Assembly (NCBI RefSeq): GCF_010731855.1
Contig: NZ_AP022620.1
Coordinates: 5,084,001-5,148,000, forward strand
Reading direction: 5' to 3'
Source of the DNA: Mycolicibacterium anyangense
GTDB taxonomy: Bacteria; Actinomycetota; Actinomycetes; Mycobacteriales; Mycobacteriaceae
DNA: 64,000 bases
In this document: positions 34,460 to 43,252 of the stretch, piece after piece
Layout: every line of letters starts with the position of its first letter
How positions within the stretch are numbered: position 1 is the first letter of the stretch
Translations under genes and position numbers: made by a program
The notes under the pieces: generated by a model
Told to the model about the DNA's origin: nothing
The model's input: only the letters and a program-made list of their open reading frames with translations
Databases searched by the model: none

Positions 34460-37400
34460 ATGGACACGCTTCTTCAGTTCATTCTCGATCTGTTCGGAGA
34501 TGAAAACGCCGCGCAGACGTTTGTCGCGGACCCGAACGCCGCCCTGGCCAGCGCGGGCTTGGCCGACGTCAGCCCGGAGCAACTGCAGTCCGTCGCCGCA
34601 TCGGCGATCCCGGGCCTGCAGCTTGCCGGAGCCGACCCGGTGGCCGGTCTGGCGCAGGCGGTGTCGAACACCTACGGGTTCGCCCCGGTCGCCGACTCCG
34701 CAGTGGTCGGTGATCAGGCCCTGCAGATCGGAGCCGACGCCGGCACCGACTTGGCCGCCGGTATCGGCGAGGGAATCGGAGCCGGACTCGGTACCGCACT
34801 CAGCGGTGGCCTGCAGACGGGCCTGGAGACCGGGCTTGGCTTGGGCACCGGTGTCGGTATTGGTGGTGGCGCTGAGGTTGGCGGTGGTTTCCAGGGTGGT
34901 ATTGGGTCTGAGGTTGGGCTCGGTACCGGACTGGGCACGGGTTTCGGTATTGGTGGTGGCGCTGAGGTTGGCGGTGGTTTCCAGGCTGGTCTGGGTAGCG
35001 AGGTTGGTCTCGGTACCGGACTGGGCACGGGTTTCGGTATTGGTGGTGGCGCTGAGGTTGGCGGTGGTTTCCAGGCTGGTCTGGGTAGCGAGGTTGGTCT
35101 CGGTACCGGACTGGGCACGGGTTTCGGTGTCGGTGGCGGTGCTGAAATCGGCGCTGGTTTCCAGGCGGGCATTGGGTCTGAGGTTGGGCTCGGTACCGGC
35201 TTTGGTACCGGTCTCGGTGTCGGTGGCGGTGCTGAGGTTGGTGGTGGTTTCCAGGGAGGTATTGGGTCTGAGGTTGGGCTCGGTACCGGATTGGGCACGG
35301 GTTTGGGTGTCGGTGGCGGTGCTGAAGTTAATGGCGGTTTCAACGCGGGCTTGGGCACGGAGATTGGTGCTGGCGCTGGTGGTGCTGGCGGATTTGGCAC
35401 GGGCTTGGGTGTCGGTGGTGGCGCTGAGGTTGGCGGTGGTTTCCAGGGTGGCATTGGGTCTGAGGTTGGGCTCGGTACCGGATTGGGCACGGGCTTGGGT
35501 GTCGGTGGTGGCGCTGAGGTTGGCGGTGGTTTCCAGGGTGGCATTGGGTCTGAGGTTGGGCTCGGTACCGGATTGGGCACGGGCTTCGGCGTCGGTGGTG
35601 GCGCCGAAGTTAATGGCGGTTTCAATGCCGGCTTGGGCACGGAGATTGGTGCTGGCGCTGGTGGTGCTGGCGGATTTGGTACTGGCTTGGGTGTCGGTGG
35701 TGGCGCTGAGGTTGGTGGTGGTTTCCAGGGCGGTATTGGGTCTGAGGTTGGTCTCGGTACCGGATTGGGCACGGGCTTCGGTGTCGGTGGCGGTGCTGAG
35801 GTCAACGGCGGTTTCAATGCCGGCCTGGGCACGGAGGTTGGTGCTGGCGCTGGTGGTGCTGGCGGATTTGGCACGGGCTTGGGTGTCGGTGGCGGCGCTG
35901 AGGTTGGCGGTGGTTTCCAGGGCGGAATCGGGTCTGAGGTTGGGCTCGGTACCGGATTGGGCACGGGCTTCGGTGTCGGTGGCGGTGCCGAAGTCAACGG
36001 CGGTTTCAATGCTGGCCTGGGCGCAGGCGTGAACACCGGTATCGGCACCGGCATTGGAGCGGGTGGCAACATCGGCGGTGGCGCTGAACTTGGTGGCGGG
36101 ATCAACGCCGGTCTCGGCGGCCAGCTCGGCGGTGGAGCGAACATCGGTGGTGGAGCCAACATCGGTGGCGGAGCCGAACTTGCAGCCAACGCCGGCGGCA
36201 ATGCCGGGGCCAACATCGGCTCGGGTTTCGCAGCCGGCGCGGGCGCGGAAGCTGTTGACCGCAGCCGTTTCTCGGCCAACAGCGGTGTTGACGCAGATCG
36301 TCGCGTGACCCTGAACGCCAATTCCGGAACACCGACCGTGAATACCGGGATCGGCACCCAGGACAACTTCAGCAGCAGCGCGAATGCCAGCTTCAGTAGC
36401 CCCTTGGGCAGTGCCGGCTTCGCCAACCAAACGGCAGCCGCCGGCGGCGGCGCGATCGGTCTGGGCCCGGCTGGTCTGAGCGCCGCGGGCAACACCGCAG
36501 TGACAAGCGCGACCTCGGCAGGCATCGTCAGCCCGCTGGGTGGCGCGGCGCTGAGCACGCAGGCCGCGGCCACCAACACTGCAGCGGCAAGCTTCCTGCA
36601 CAACGAAGGTGCGGCCCTGGGTGGACAGTCGAGCATCGCGGGCCAGACCAACTTCGGGGCCGGGTTCGGTTCGCAGGCCAATGTCGGCGGCGGATTCGGT
36701 TCACAGGCCAACGCCGGTGCCGGATTCGGCGGCCAAGCGGCCACGGGTGCCGGATTCGGTACCCAGGCCAATGCCGGGGGAGCGCTCGGCGCCCACACCA
36801 ATGTCGGCGCCGCGCTGGGCGGTCACACCAACGCCGAGGTGTCCACGCCGCTGGCTGGCGCGAGCCTGGGTGGCCACACCAACGTGGCGGCCGGTGGCAA
36901 CGCCGACTTCCTGACGCATGAGGCGACCACCCTCGGCGCCCACAGTGCGGTGCAGGCCGGTGGATCGGCGACGGCAGCGGCCGGCTCGTCGGCGCAGTCC
37001 AGCCTGGGTGGAAACGTCAACGCGCACAACAGTGTCGGCGGCAGTGCCGACATCCTGGGTCAGGACAGCGCCGCCCTCGGAGGACACAGCACCGTCACCG
37101 GTGGGGCCAGCGCTGGCACGCAGACCCAGCTGGGCTCGACGGGCCAGAGCACGGTCATCAACACCGGCGGTTCTGCGTCGGGCGGTGGCGAGGTTGCCGC
37201 CGGCTCGCATGGCGCCTCGGTGATCACCGGCGCCCAGGGTGGCGCGGCGGCCACCGGGTCGGCATCGTCGGGCGGCAGCCACGTGGCCAGCACGGTCGAT
37301 CAGCACGCCGCCGTTGACTCGTCCACCCACGTGGCGGCTCCGACGATGGATCACTCCGCGCTCGACCAGTCGTCGCACACCGCGGCGGACTACTCGAGCC

Positions 37401-37501
37401 ACTCGCTGTTCGATGCCGGTACCGACCCGTCGGCCTCGCACGCTCAGGCAGCCACCGATCTGTCGTCGCACAACCAGCTCGACCATCACATGGGGTTCTG
37501 A
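34460..37501 (+). CDS. IniB-like Gly/Ala-rich cell-wall stress protein with long repeat array
   Basis: The 1013-residue protein begins MDTLLQFILDLFGDENAAQT, with an N-terminal domain (1-90) matching M. tuberculosis IniB (ADPNAALASAGLADVSPEQL). The middle is Gly-rich: about 13 repeats of 30 or 34 residues from residue ~135 to ~525. The rest is a Gly/Ala/Ser-rich region with lower-order repeats such as GFGSQANVGGG, ending in a His-rich tail (SSHSLFDAG, HNQLDHHMGF). IniB belongs to the isoniazid-inducible iniBAC locus; here no iniA or iniC follows. Probably cell-wall associated. The IniB label is supported by the N-terminus and the C-terminal SHSLFD motif. Confidence 0.82.
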   Translation: MDTLLQFILDLFGDENAAQTFVADPNAALASAGLADVSPEQLQSVAASAIPGLQLAGADPVAGLAQAVSNTYGFAPVADSAVVGDQALQIGADAGTDLAAGIGEGIGAGLGTALSGGLQTGLETGLGLGTGVGIGGGAEVGGGFQGGIGSEVGLGTGLGTGFGIGGGAEVGGGFQAGLGSEVGLGTGLGTGFGIGGGAEVGGGFQAGLGSEVGLGTGLGTGFGVGGGAEIGAGFQAGIGSEVGLGTGFGTGLGVGGGAEVGGGFQGGIGSEVGLGTGLGTGLGVGGGAEVNGGFNAGLGTEIGAGAGGAGGFGTGLGVGGGAEVGGGFQGGIGSEVGLGTGLGTGLGVGGGAEVGGGFQGGIGSEVGLGTGLGTGFGVGGGAEVNGGFNAGLGTEIGAGAGGAGGFGTGLGVGGGAEVGGGFQGGIGSEVGLGTGLGTGFGVGGGAEVNGGFNAGLGTEVGAGAGGAGGFGTGLGVGGGAEVGGGFQGGIGSEVGLGTGLGTGFGVGGGAEVNGGFNAGLGAGVNTGIGTGIGAGGNIGGGAELGGGINAGLGGQLGGGANIGGGANIGGGAELAANAGGNAGANIGSGFAAGAGAEAVDRSRFSANSGVDADRRVTLNANSGTPTVNTGIGTQDNFSSSANASFSSPLGSAGFANQTAAAGGGAIGLGPAGLSAAGNTAVTSATSAGIVSPLGGAALSTQAAATNTAAASFLHNEGAALGGQSSIAGQTNFGAGFGSQANVGGGFGSQANAGAGFGGQAATGAGFGTQANAGGALGAHTNVGAALGGHTNAEVSTPLAGASLGGHTNVAAGGNADFLTHEATTLGAHSAVQAGGSATAAAGSSAQSSLGGNVNAHNSVGGSADILGQDSAALGGHSTVTGGASAGTQTQLGSTGQSTVINTGGSASGGGEVAAGSHGASVITGAQGGAAATGSASSGGSHVASTVDQHAAVDSSTHVAAPTMDHSALDQSSHTAADYSSHSLFDAGTDPSASHAQAATDLSSHNQLDHHMGF
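34862..36030 (+). repeat. Array of 13 coding repeats in the IniB-like gene
   Basis: Type A units (30 residues, 90 bp) contain GGGAEVGGGFQGGIGSEVGL followed by GTGLGTGFG[IV]. Type B units (34 residues, 102 bp) contain GGGAEVNGGFNAGLGTEIGA followed by GAGGAGGFGTGLGV. The order is A A A A A B A A B A B A B', where B' is truncated and passes into unique sequence. Near-identical nucleotides, such as recurrent GGTACC, suggest recent expansion. Such arrays are hot spots for copy-number change and assembly error. Confidence 0.85.
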
Positions 37502-37510
37502 GTCAGACCC

Positions 37511-37553
37511 GCACACTGTCGGTGGGGACCGTATGGTCCCCACCGACTTGTGC
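37511..37553. terminator. Strong hairpin terminator after the IniB-like gene
   Basis: GTCGGTGGGGACC at 37518 pairs perfectly with GGTCCCCACCGAC ending at 37547 (13 bp, GTAT loop), and outer GCACA/TGTGC arms extend the stem. It lies 10 bp after the stop. It has no long T-run. It may also serve the convergent fabG3-like gene. Confidence 0.85.
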
Positions 37554-37600
37554 GTTCAGGCCCGAAAATGGTTGCGGCTAATGGCGCTGCGCCGAACGGT

Positions 37601-38338
37601 TCACACCCTATGCGGCACGTCGGTGATCAAGCCGCCGTCCATCACGAACTCCGCGCCGGTGGCGAACGACGACTCGTCGCTGGCCAGGAACACCACGAAC
37701 GTCGACACCTCGACCGGATCCGCGATCCGGCCCATCGGAGCTGCCACGAGGTCCTCGGGCATGTGCGCGGTCATCGGGGTCCGGACCATGCCCGGATGCA
37801 GTGAGTTGACCCGAATGTTGTTGGCCGCCAACTCCAATGCCGCCGACTTGGTCAGACCCCGAATGGCCCACTTGCTGGCCACATAACCGTGATTGCCCGG
37901 CGTGCCCCGCATACCCTGGATGGAGGACATGTTGATGATCGACCCGCCGCCGGCCGCGATCATCGGCGTGATCACCGACTTGATGCCCAGCATGGTGCCG
38001 GTGAGGTTGACGTCGAGCACGCGTTGCCAACGCTACGGTTCGAGGTTGCGCAGGGTGCGGCGGTAGACGATCCCGGCGTTGTTGACCAACACGTTCAACT
38101 GTCCGAAGGCGCTCAGCGCGGTGTCGACGGCCGCTGCCCAGTGGTCTGCGTCGGTGACGTCGAGGTGGACGTAGCGGCAGGCGGCACCGAGTTCGTCGGC
38201 GACAGCTCGACCCTCGTCGTCCAGGACGTCGCCGAGCACCACCTGCGCGCCCTCGCTGGCCAACAGCCGGGCATGCGAGGCGCCCATGCCCCGGGCCGCC
38301 CCGCTGATGAGTGCGACCTTTCCGGAGACCCGTCCCAT
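37601..38338 (-). pseudogene. FabG3-like short-chain dehydrogenase interrupted by an in-frame UAG
   Basis: The N-terminal half (MGRVSGKVALISGAARGMGA to NNAGIVYRRTLRNLEP) ends at TAG at 38035-38033. The same frame continues RWQRVLDVNLTGTMLG, then GYVASKWAIRG (Y-x-x-x-K), to the normal end. The whole matches M. tuberculosis FabG3 (Rv2002) in length and sequence apart from the stop. It would encode a 3-alpha/20-beta-hydroxysteroid dehydrogenase-like enzyme. The rest is undamaged, so this is a recent nonsense mutation, a sequencing error, or readthrough. The C-terminal half could start at GTG 38020 but would lack the NAD site. Confidence 0.85.
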
Positions 38339-38445
38339 GCCCGGCAGGCTACCGGGCGGGGGAGCGCAGATTCGGGGGATCGACCGTGTAAAACCTGCCG
38401 CCAGCGGGAACCCCCGACCAGCACCGGACCAATCAGGAGGCGCAC

Positions 38446-38676
38446 ATGCTGCACACCGTCGTGCTCGCGGCCAGCGACAATATCCAGGCAGCCGGGTTCA
38501 TCCTGCGCGGCATCAAAGGCATCTTCGTCGCCATCGGCAGCGTCATTGCGGCCATCGTCTGCGCCGTGATCGCAGGGACCAAGGGGCGTAATCCGTTGGG
38601 CTGGGGAATTCTCGGCCTGTTCTTCAGCATCCTGACGCTGATCGTCGTCATCGTCATTCCCAGCAAGAAGTCCTAA
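38446..38676 (+). CDS. Small two-helix membrane protein
   Basis: The 76-residue protein has two hydrophobic helices (about 25-45 and 52-72) joined by a short basic loop (GTKGRNPLGWG), and a Lys-rich C-terminus (PSKKS). AGGAGG-like CAGGAGG precedes the ATG. It looks like a small phage-shock or membrane stress-type protein of actinobacteria; no function can be assigned. It is convergent with the TetR gene by overlapping ends. Confidence 0.65.
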   Translation: MLHTVVLAASDNIQAAGFILRGIKGIFVAIGSVIAAIVCAVIAGTKGRNPLGWGILGLFFSILTLIVVIVIPSKKS

Positions 38677-39263
38677 CTCGCAAAGCCGGCCAGCACGGCC
38701 CGCATCCCGATGTCCCACCGCCGGTTGACCGAGTCGGCCGTGGTGCCCAGCCACCGGCCGGCTTCTTGGACCGCCAAACCCTGTGCCAGGGCGAGCAATA
38801 CGTGTGCGATATCCACCGGATCGCCGACCAGCACGCGGGCGTGCAGGCAGCGCTGCACCTTGCCCACGAAGATCTCCCGAACCGTCGGTGCGGTGCCGAC
38901 CTCCTCGGGCCTCGGGTCGAGATTCTGGAACGGCCGACTGAACATCACCCGGGCCAGCGGCGGGTAGTCCAGACAGAACTGGCGGAAGACGGGGATGACC
39001 GCCTGCAGGTCGGCCATCGGGTCATCGCTGTCCGGCAGCTCGACCAACTGCCGGCCGAGTCTCTGGAACCCCTCGAAGAACACGGCGCGCAGCAGACCCG
39101 CCTTGTCGCCGAACAATTCGTACACCGCGGGCACCGACGTTCCGGCACGCTCGGCGACCCGGCGTGTGGTGAACCCCGACATGCCGTCGTCGCAGAGCGT
39201 GCGGACCGCGACGTCGAGCACCCGGTCGCGCAGCTCTGGGGTGCGCTGCTTGACCCTCGGCAC
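38673..39263 (-). CDS. TetR family transcriptional regulator
   Basis: The 196-residue protein has an N-terminal HTH (MSGFTTRRVAERAGTSVPAVYELFGDKAGLL, residues about 30-60) and an all-alpha ligand domain with a TetR_C-like end. It sits 3 bp downstream of the enoyl-CoA hydratase gene on the same strand, so it is likely cotranscribed with and may regulate fatty-acid or steroid metabolism. Ligand unknown. Confidence 0.9.
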   Translation of the reverse strand: MPRVKQRTPELRDRVLDVAVRTLCDDGMSGFTTRRVAERAGTSVPAVYELFGDKAGLLRAVFFEGFQRLGRQLVELPDSDDPMADLQAVIPVFRQFCLDYPPLARVMFSRPFQNLDPRPEEVGTAPTVREIFVGKVQRCLHARVLVGDPVDIAHVLLALAQGLAVQEAGRWLGTTADSVNRRWDIGMRAVLAGFAS

Positions 39264-39266
39264 CTA

Positions 39267-39965
39267 CTAGGACAGCCCGAACTCGGAGTGGATGGTCTCG
39301 ATGCCGTGCCGCATCGCGTCCAAGGTGTCCTGGCGGGCCCGCAGCTTGCTGGCCAGGTGTGCGCCGGCGTTGAGCGTGGTGAACTCCGTGGCGGCTTCCA
39401 GCGCCCGCGGGAGGACCTGTTCGGGCAGCACGATCTCGTCGACCCAGCCACCGGCCTGGGCGGTCTCGCCGAAGAACGCCTTGGCCAGCCCGACAGCCTG
39501 TTGGTATGCCGACGGCGTGAGCCGCAGCTTCATGATCTCCAGAGCCGGGTAGGGCAGCACCATCCCGATCGCCACCTCGTTGGCCTGAAAGTTGTAGCTG
39601 TGGGCGGCAATTCGATGGTCGACGCTGCACGCGAGGAAGGCACCCATCGCGATCGCATGTCCGGTGATCGCGGCCACCACCGGCTTGGGGAACGACAGCA
39701 GACGATGAGAGAGGTTGAAACCGGCCTGCAGCATCGCGATCGAGGCGTTGACGTCGCCGGAGCGGAAGACCTTGAGGTCGAAGCCACCGCTGAACACCCG
39801 CTCACTGCCGGCCAGGACCACCGCACCGGCGCCGTCGGCCTCGGCCCGGTCCAGTGCGGTGTTGATCTCCTGCAGCGTGCTCGGGCTGAGCACGTTGACT
39901 TTGCCGTCGTCGAGTGTGATCACGGCGATCGCGTCGTCCTTGCGATAGCTCACCGGCCCGCTCAT
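39267..39965 (-). CDS. Enoyl-CoA hydratase/isomerase (crotonase) family protein
   Basis: The 232-residue protein has crotonase fold signatures: FSGGFDLKVF forms the first oxyanion-hole region, and ITGHAIAMGAFLACSVDHRIA the second. The usual first catalytic Glu position in the crotonase core reads AFLACSVDHR, so it may be an isomerase or other crotonase. It is upstream of a TetR gene in the same direction. Substrate probably an acyl-CoA. Confidence 0.85.
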   Translation of the reverse strand: MSGPVSYRKDDAIAVITLDDGKVNVLSPSTLQEINTALDRAEADGAGAVVLAGSERVFSGGFDLKVFRSGDVNASIAMLQAGFNLSHRLLSFPKPVVAAITGHAIAMGAFLACSVDHRIAAHSYNFQANEVAIGMVLPYPALEIMKLRLTPSAYQQAVGLAKAFFGETAQAGGWVDEIVLPEQVLPRALEAATEFTTLNAGAHLASKLRARQDTLDAMRHGIETIHSEFGLS

Positions 39966-40132
39966 GGGTGCTCCTTCGTCGCAGCGTCAATTCGCGCCGA
40001 CGTTACGTAACAAAGTTCCGATTGCCAAGGTGTAATCCAGCTCGGCCGTGCCGGTGAAGTTGGATAACCGGCGTCGTAGCCGATGTGGTTGTCCGACCGG
40101 ACGAAATCCGCGGGGGTATGAGAATCTGACGC

Positions 40133-41464
40133 ATGCGAAATTTCCGGCGGGTGGCCGCAGTCCTCGCGGCGATGTTCAGCGCTATCGTTCTCGGCGCCAT
40201 CTCGGTGCTCACGTCGGCGGTGACACTCGCCGCGACGACCGCCCTGATCGTGCCCGGTACCGGCACTCCCGACGCCGACGCCGTCACCAACTTCAAGACA
40301 AACGTTCAGACCTACTACCTCGGTGGCACCACGTGCACGGCCCCGAGCTGCACTCTCACCGGTATTCCCTATCCGGCCTCGTTGTGGCCGTTGGTCGGCG
40401 GCCTTAGCGCCCCCAAATGGGACAAGTCGGTGGCGACTGGCGTCGGTCATCTCAACAGTGCGCTGATCAACACCTTGGGTTCGACCACCGACCCCGTTGT
40501 CATCTTCGGCTTCTCGCAGGGCGCGGCCGTGGTGTCCAACGAGATCACCAACCTGCTGACGCTGGACCCGTCGATCAAGAGCCGACTGGAGGTGGTCGTC
40601 GCCGGTAATCCGGACCGGCCCAACGGTGGCATCTGGACCCGACTCGGACCCGTCAGCCACATCCCGATTCTCGATGTCGAAACAGGCGACCAGACCCCGA
40701 CCCAAACAGGCTTCCCGGTCACCGATATCGCCTTCGAGTACGACCCGGTCGGAGATGCCCCGGCATATCCGCTCAACGCGTTGGCGACGATCAACGCGCT
40801 GATGGGCCTGGTCTTCATCCACACCACCTATATCGCGCCCAACGGCAAGACCAGTCCGACTGCGCTGCCGGATGGTTACACCGCCGCCGAGCTTGCGGCA
40901 CAACTGGATCCGCTACAGCATCCGGAGAACTTCAAGTACTACAACGACACGACGTACGTGACGATCCCGACCAAGATCCTGCCGATCATGCAGCCACTGG
41001 TGTTGTTCGGCGCAGCGACCGGCACCGGCCGGATCACCACTCCGATTGTCGATCTGCTCTCGCCGGCGCTGCGCGTCCTCATCGACACCGGTTACGACCG
41101 CACCACCAATCCTGGTGTTTACGTGCCTTTTCGGTTGATCCCGCGGGTCAACCCGTTCGAGGTCGCCAGTGACTTCGTCAATGCCGTCGGGCAGGGCATC
41201 AACCAGGCGATCGAAGACATCAAAACGGGTGCAACGGTTCCCGTCGGTGCGGCCGCGACGCCGTCGGTCACACCGGCGCCCAGTGTCGCCGCCTCGATCC
41301 GGTCCGGTTCAGCGGCCGCCGGTCCCCGGCCTGCCTCGGCGCCGAAGAAGCCACTCAGCGCCTCGTCGATCACCAAGAGCGGCTCGGGCGGCGCGGCGGA
41401 AACCGCTGCGCCCTCGTCCGGGCACCACGCGGCGGTGGCCCACAGCGCGCGCAACGCCGCGTAG
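40133..41464 (+). CDS. Secreted PE-PPE domain serine hydrolase
   Basis: The 443-residue protein has an N-terminal signal segment (about 8-34) and a PE-PPE (alpha/beta hydrolase) domain (about 35-290), with nucleophile Ser in FGFSQGAAVV and GNPDRPNGGI downstream. It lacks the PE or PPE N-terminal modules. The C-terminal 80 residues are low-complexity Ala/Ser/Pro and basic. PE-PPE domains have esterase and acyltransferase activity on lipids. Probably exported and cell-wall associated. Confidence 0.85.
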   Translation: MRNFRRVAAVLAAMFSAIVLGAISVLTSAVTLAATTALIVPGTGTPDADAVTNFKTNVQTYYLGGTTCTAPSCTLTGIPYPASLWPLVGGLSAPKWDKSVATGVGHLNSALINTLGSTTDPVVIFGFSQGAAVVSNEITNLLTLDPSIKSRLEVVVAGNPDRPNGGIWTRLGPVSHIPILDVETGDQTPTQTGFPVTDIAFEYDPVGDAPAYPLNALATINALMGLVFIHTTYIAPNGKTSPTALPDGYTAAELAAQLDPLQHPENFKYYNDTTYVTIPTKILPIMQPLVLFGAATGTGRITTPIVDLLSPALRVLIDTGYDRTTNPGVYVPFRLIPRVNPFEVASDFVNAVGQGINQAIEDIKTGATVPVGAAATPSVTPAPSVAASIRSGSAAAGPRPASAPKKPLSASSITKSGSGGAAETAAPSSGHHAAVAHSARNAA

Positions 41465-41480
41465 GCGGACTCGGCTTCGG

Positions 41481-42197
41481 TCAGCCGCCCATGAAGGAAC
41501 GCCACTGCTCCAGGCTGGACACCCGGTAGACGTAATTGGATCGCTTGACCTCGGACAGTGCGGCGCTGGGTTCGGCCGAATACCAATGGCCGGGGAACAC
41601 TGTGGGATCGCCGGGCAAGTCTGCCAATTGCTGCAGGCTGCGGAACATCTCGTCGACGTCACCGCCGGGGAAGTCGGTACGTCCGCAGCCGTCCAGGAAC
41701 AAGGTGTCCCCGGCGACCAGTCGGCCGTCGAGCAGGAAGCACTGGCTGCCCGGGGTGTGGCCCGGGGTGTGCAGCAACTCGATCTCGATGGCGCCGACGG
41801 CCACCTTGTCGCGATGCTCGTGAGCGGTGAGCTCGCTCAGCGGGATGCCGGTGGTGCGCGACACCCAGAGCGCCTCGTGGGTGTTGACGTGGATCGGGAC
41901 GCTGACCCGCTCGAGCAGTTCGGCCAGCCCCTTGAGGGTGAAACCCATCATCGTGCCGCCGACGTGGTCGGGGTGGTGGTGGGTGACCAACACTCCCGAC
42001 AGATGCATGCCGTCGGCCTCGAGAACGTCGAGCAGGTCGCCGGCGGCGTACGCCGGGTCGACGACGACGGTGTCGCCGGTCTCGCGGTCACCGATCAGAT
42101 AGGCGAAGTTGCGCATCTGCTGCGCGATCATGTCCCCGGGCGCGAAGTCTCGGCCGGAGAGTAGTTGGCGGAAGTACAGCCGGTCCGTCGATGGCAT
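41481..42197 (-). CDS. Metallo-beta-lactamase fold hydrolase, Rv0634c orthologue
   Basis: The 238-residue protein aligns throughout with M. tuberculosis Rv0634c (probable glyoxalase II). The metal motif THHHPDHVGG and later HTPGHTPGSQ, AGDTLF, and PGHWY are all present. Position just before tRNA-Thr and rpmG matches Rv0634c exactly, supporting orthology. It probably hydrolyses thioesters or related metabolites. Confidence 0.92.
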   Translation of the reverse strand: MPSTDRLYFRQLLSGRDFAPGDMIAQQMRNFAYLIGDRETGDTVVVDPAYAAGDLLDVLEADGMHLSGVLVTHHHPDHVGGTMMGFTLKGLAELLERVSVPIHVNTHEALWVSRTTGIPLSELTAHEHRDKVAVGAIEIELLHTPGHTPGSQCFLLDGRLVAGDTLFLDGCGRTDFPGGDVDEMFRSLQQLADLPGDPTVFPGHWYSAEPSAALSEVKRSNYVYRVSSLEQWRSFMGG

Positions 42198-42327
42198 GAC
42201 CTCAGCCTATGGCGTTGGGACGGGGCTGCGGCTTTGGCCCCTCGACGAGCGGTTTGGCTGAGCCGAGTTGCAGGCTGTACCCTCTTTAAGGCCCAGCCGG
42301 CGCGGTTCGTCCGACGCCGAGGGTCAG

Positions 42328-42400
42328 GCCCCCTTAGCTCAGTCGGCAGAGCGTTTCCATGGTAAGGAAAAGGTCAACGGTTCGATTCCGTTAGGGGGCT
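42328..42400 (+). tRNA. thrT: tRNA-Thr (GGT)
   Basis: A 73-nt cloverleaf: acceptor GCCCCCT/AGGGGGC, D-arm GCTCAGTCGGCAGAGC, anticodon stem TTTCC/GGAAA with loop ATGGTAA (GGT), T-arm with GGTTCGATTCC. No CCA is encoded. Confidence 0.95.
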
Positions 42401-42438
42401 CGGTGGACGCGAGCGGGGCTCCGCCCGCGCCCGTCCGG

Positions 42439-42512
42439 GGCGGTGTAGCTCAGCTGGTTAGAGCGCACGACTCATAATCGTGAGGTCGGGAGATCGAGCC
42501 TCCCCACCGCTA
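42439..42512 (+). tRNA. metT: tRNA-Met (CAT)
   Basis: A 74-nt cloverleaf: acceptor GGCGGTG/CACCGCT, D-arm GCTCAGCTGGTTAGAGC, anticodon stem CACGA/TCGTG with loop CTCATAA (CAT). Position after thrT matches elongator Met in M. tuberculosis. An Ile-CAT identity cannot be excluded by sequence alone. Confidence 0.92.
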
Positions 42513-42551
42513 CAGGAACGAACTACGAGAGCGTGAAAGAGGGCAACAGCC

Positions 42552-42719
42552 GTGGCCTCCAGTACTGACGTCCGGCCGAAGATCACTTTGGCCTGCGAGG
42601 TGTGCAAGCACCGTAACTACATCACCAAGAAGAACCGCCGCAACGACCCTGATCGGCTGGAGCTGAAGAAGTTCTGCCCGAACTGTGGCGCGCATCAGCC
42701 GCACAAAGAGTCGCGCTGA
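42552..42719 (+). CDS. rpmG: 50S ribosomal protein L33
   Basis: A GTG at 42552 opens 55 codons ([20 protein letters not shown] to HKESR). Two zinc-type pairs C-E-V-C and C-P-N-C mark the Zn-binding (C+) form. It binds near the E-site of the large subunit. Position before hadA is as in M. tuberculosis Rv0634B. Confidence 0.95.
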   Translation: MASSTDVRPKITLACEVCKHRNYITKKNRRNDPDRLELKKFCPNCGAHQPHKESR

Positions 42720-42725
42720 TTGCGC

Positions 42726-42745
42726 CCGGCCGCTGAGGCGGCCGG
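42726..42745. terminator. GC-rich hairpin between rpmG and hadA
   Basis: CCGGCCGC and GCGGCCGG form a perfect 8-bp stem with TGAG loop, 6 bp after the rpmG stop. No T-run follows, so it may be a mycobacterial-type terminator or attenuator before the hadABC promoter. Confidence 0.5.
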
Positions 42746-42772
42746 CGGATGTTACTAGGTAGGTTCTAGCCC

Positions 42773-43252
42773 GTGGCGTTGTCCCAGACTCTGGTCGGCA
42801 CGCACTACCGCTATCCCGATCACTATGCGGTGGAGCGCGAGAAGATCCGCGAGTACGCGCGCGCCGTGAAGAACGACGACGCGGCGTTCTTCTCCGAGGA
42901 GTCTGCGGCCGAACTCGGCTATGACGCCCTGCCGGCGCCGCTGACCTTCATCAGCGTGTTCAGCTACGTCGCCCAGACGGCCTTCTTCGAGCACGCCAAC
43001 ATCGGAATCTCTGACCGGCAGATCGTTCAGATCGACCAGAAGCTGGAGTTCTTCGCGCCCGTCACCGCGGGCGACAAGCTGTACTGCGACGTCTACCTCG
43101 ACTCGATCCGGCAGGCGCACGGTACCGACATCATCGTTACCAAGAACATCGTCACCAACCAGGACGGCACGGTGGTCCAGGAGGCCTACACCACCCTGGC
43201 GGGGCGAACCGAGGAAAACGGAGAGAGTGGCTTCAACGATGGCACTTCGTGA
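42773..43252 (+). CDS. hadA: (3R)-hydroxyacyl-ACP dehydratase subunit HadA
   Basis: The GTG start gives 159 residues (VALSQTLVGTHYRYPDHYAV). It is the non-catalytic MaoC-like hot-dog subunit of the FAS-II dehydratase, pairing with HadB. PLTFISVFSYVAQTAFFEHAN and IVQIDQKLEFFAPVTAGDKL match M. tuberculosis HadA (Rv0635). It works in meromycolate elongation. The gene overlaps hadB by 14 bp. Confidence 0.95.
   Translation: MALSQTLVGTHYRYPDHYAVEREKIREYARAVKNDDAAFFSEESAAELGYDALPAPLTFISVFSYVAQTAFFEHANIGISDRQIVQIDQKLEFFAPVTAGDKLYCDVYLDSIRQAHGTDIIVTKNIVTNQDGTVVQEAYTTLAGRTEENGESGFNDGTS

Noticed and set aside
34862..36030. Regular repeats that might suggest a CRISPR array
   Set aside because: The units are contiguous, in frame and coding, with no unique spacers, and no cas gene is nearby.
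34714..36801. Long antisense open frame of about 695 codons opposite the IniB-like gene
   Set aside because: It is a by-product of the Gly-rich GC repeat; its translation is a Pro-rich repeat with no domain, while the plus-strand frame has the IniB N-terminus, ribosome context and terminator.
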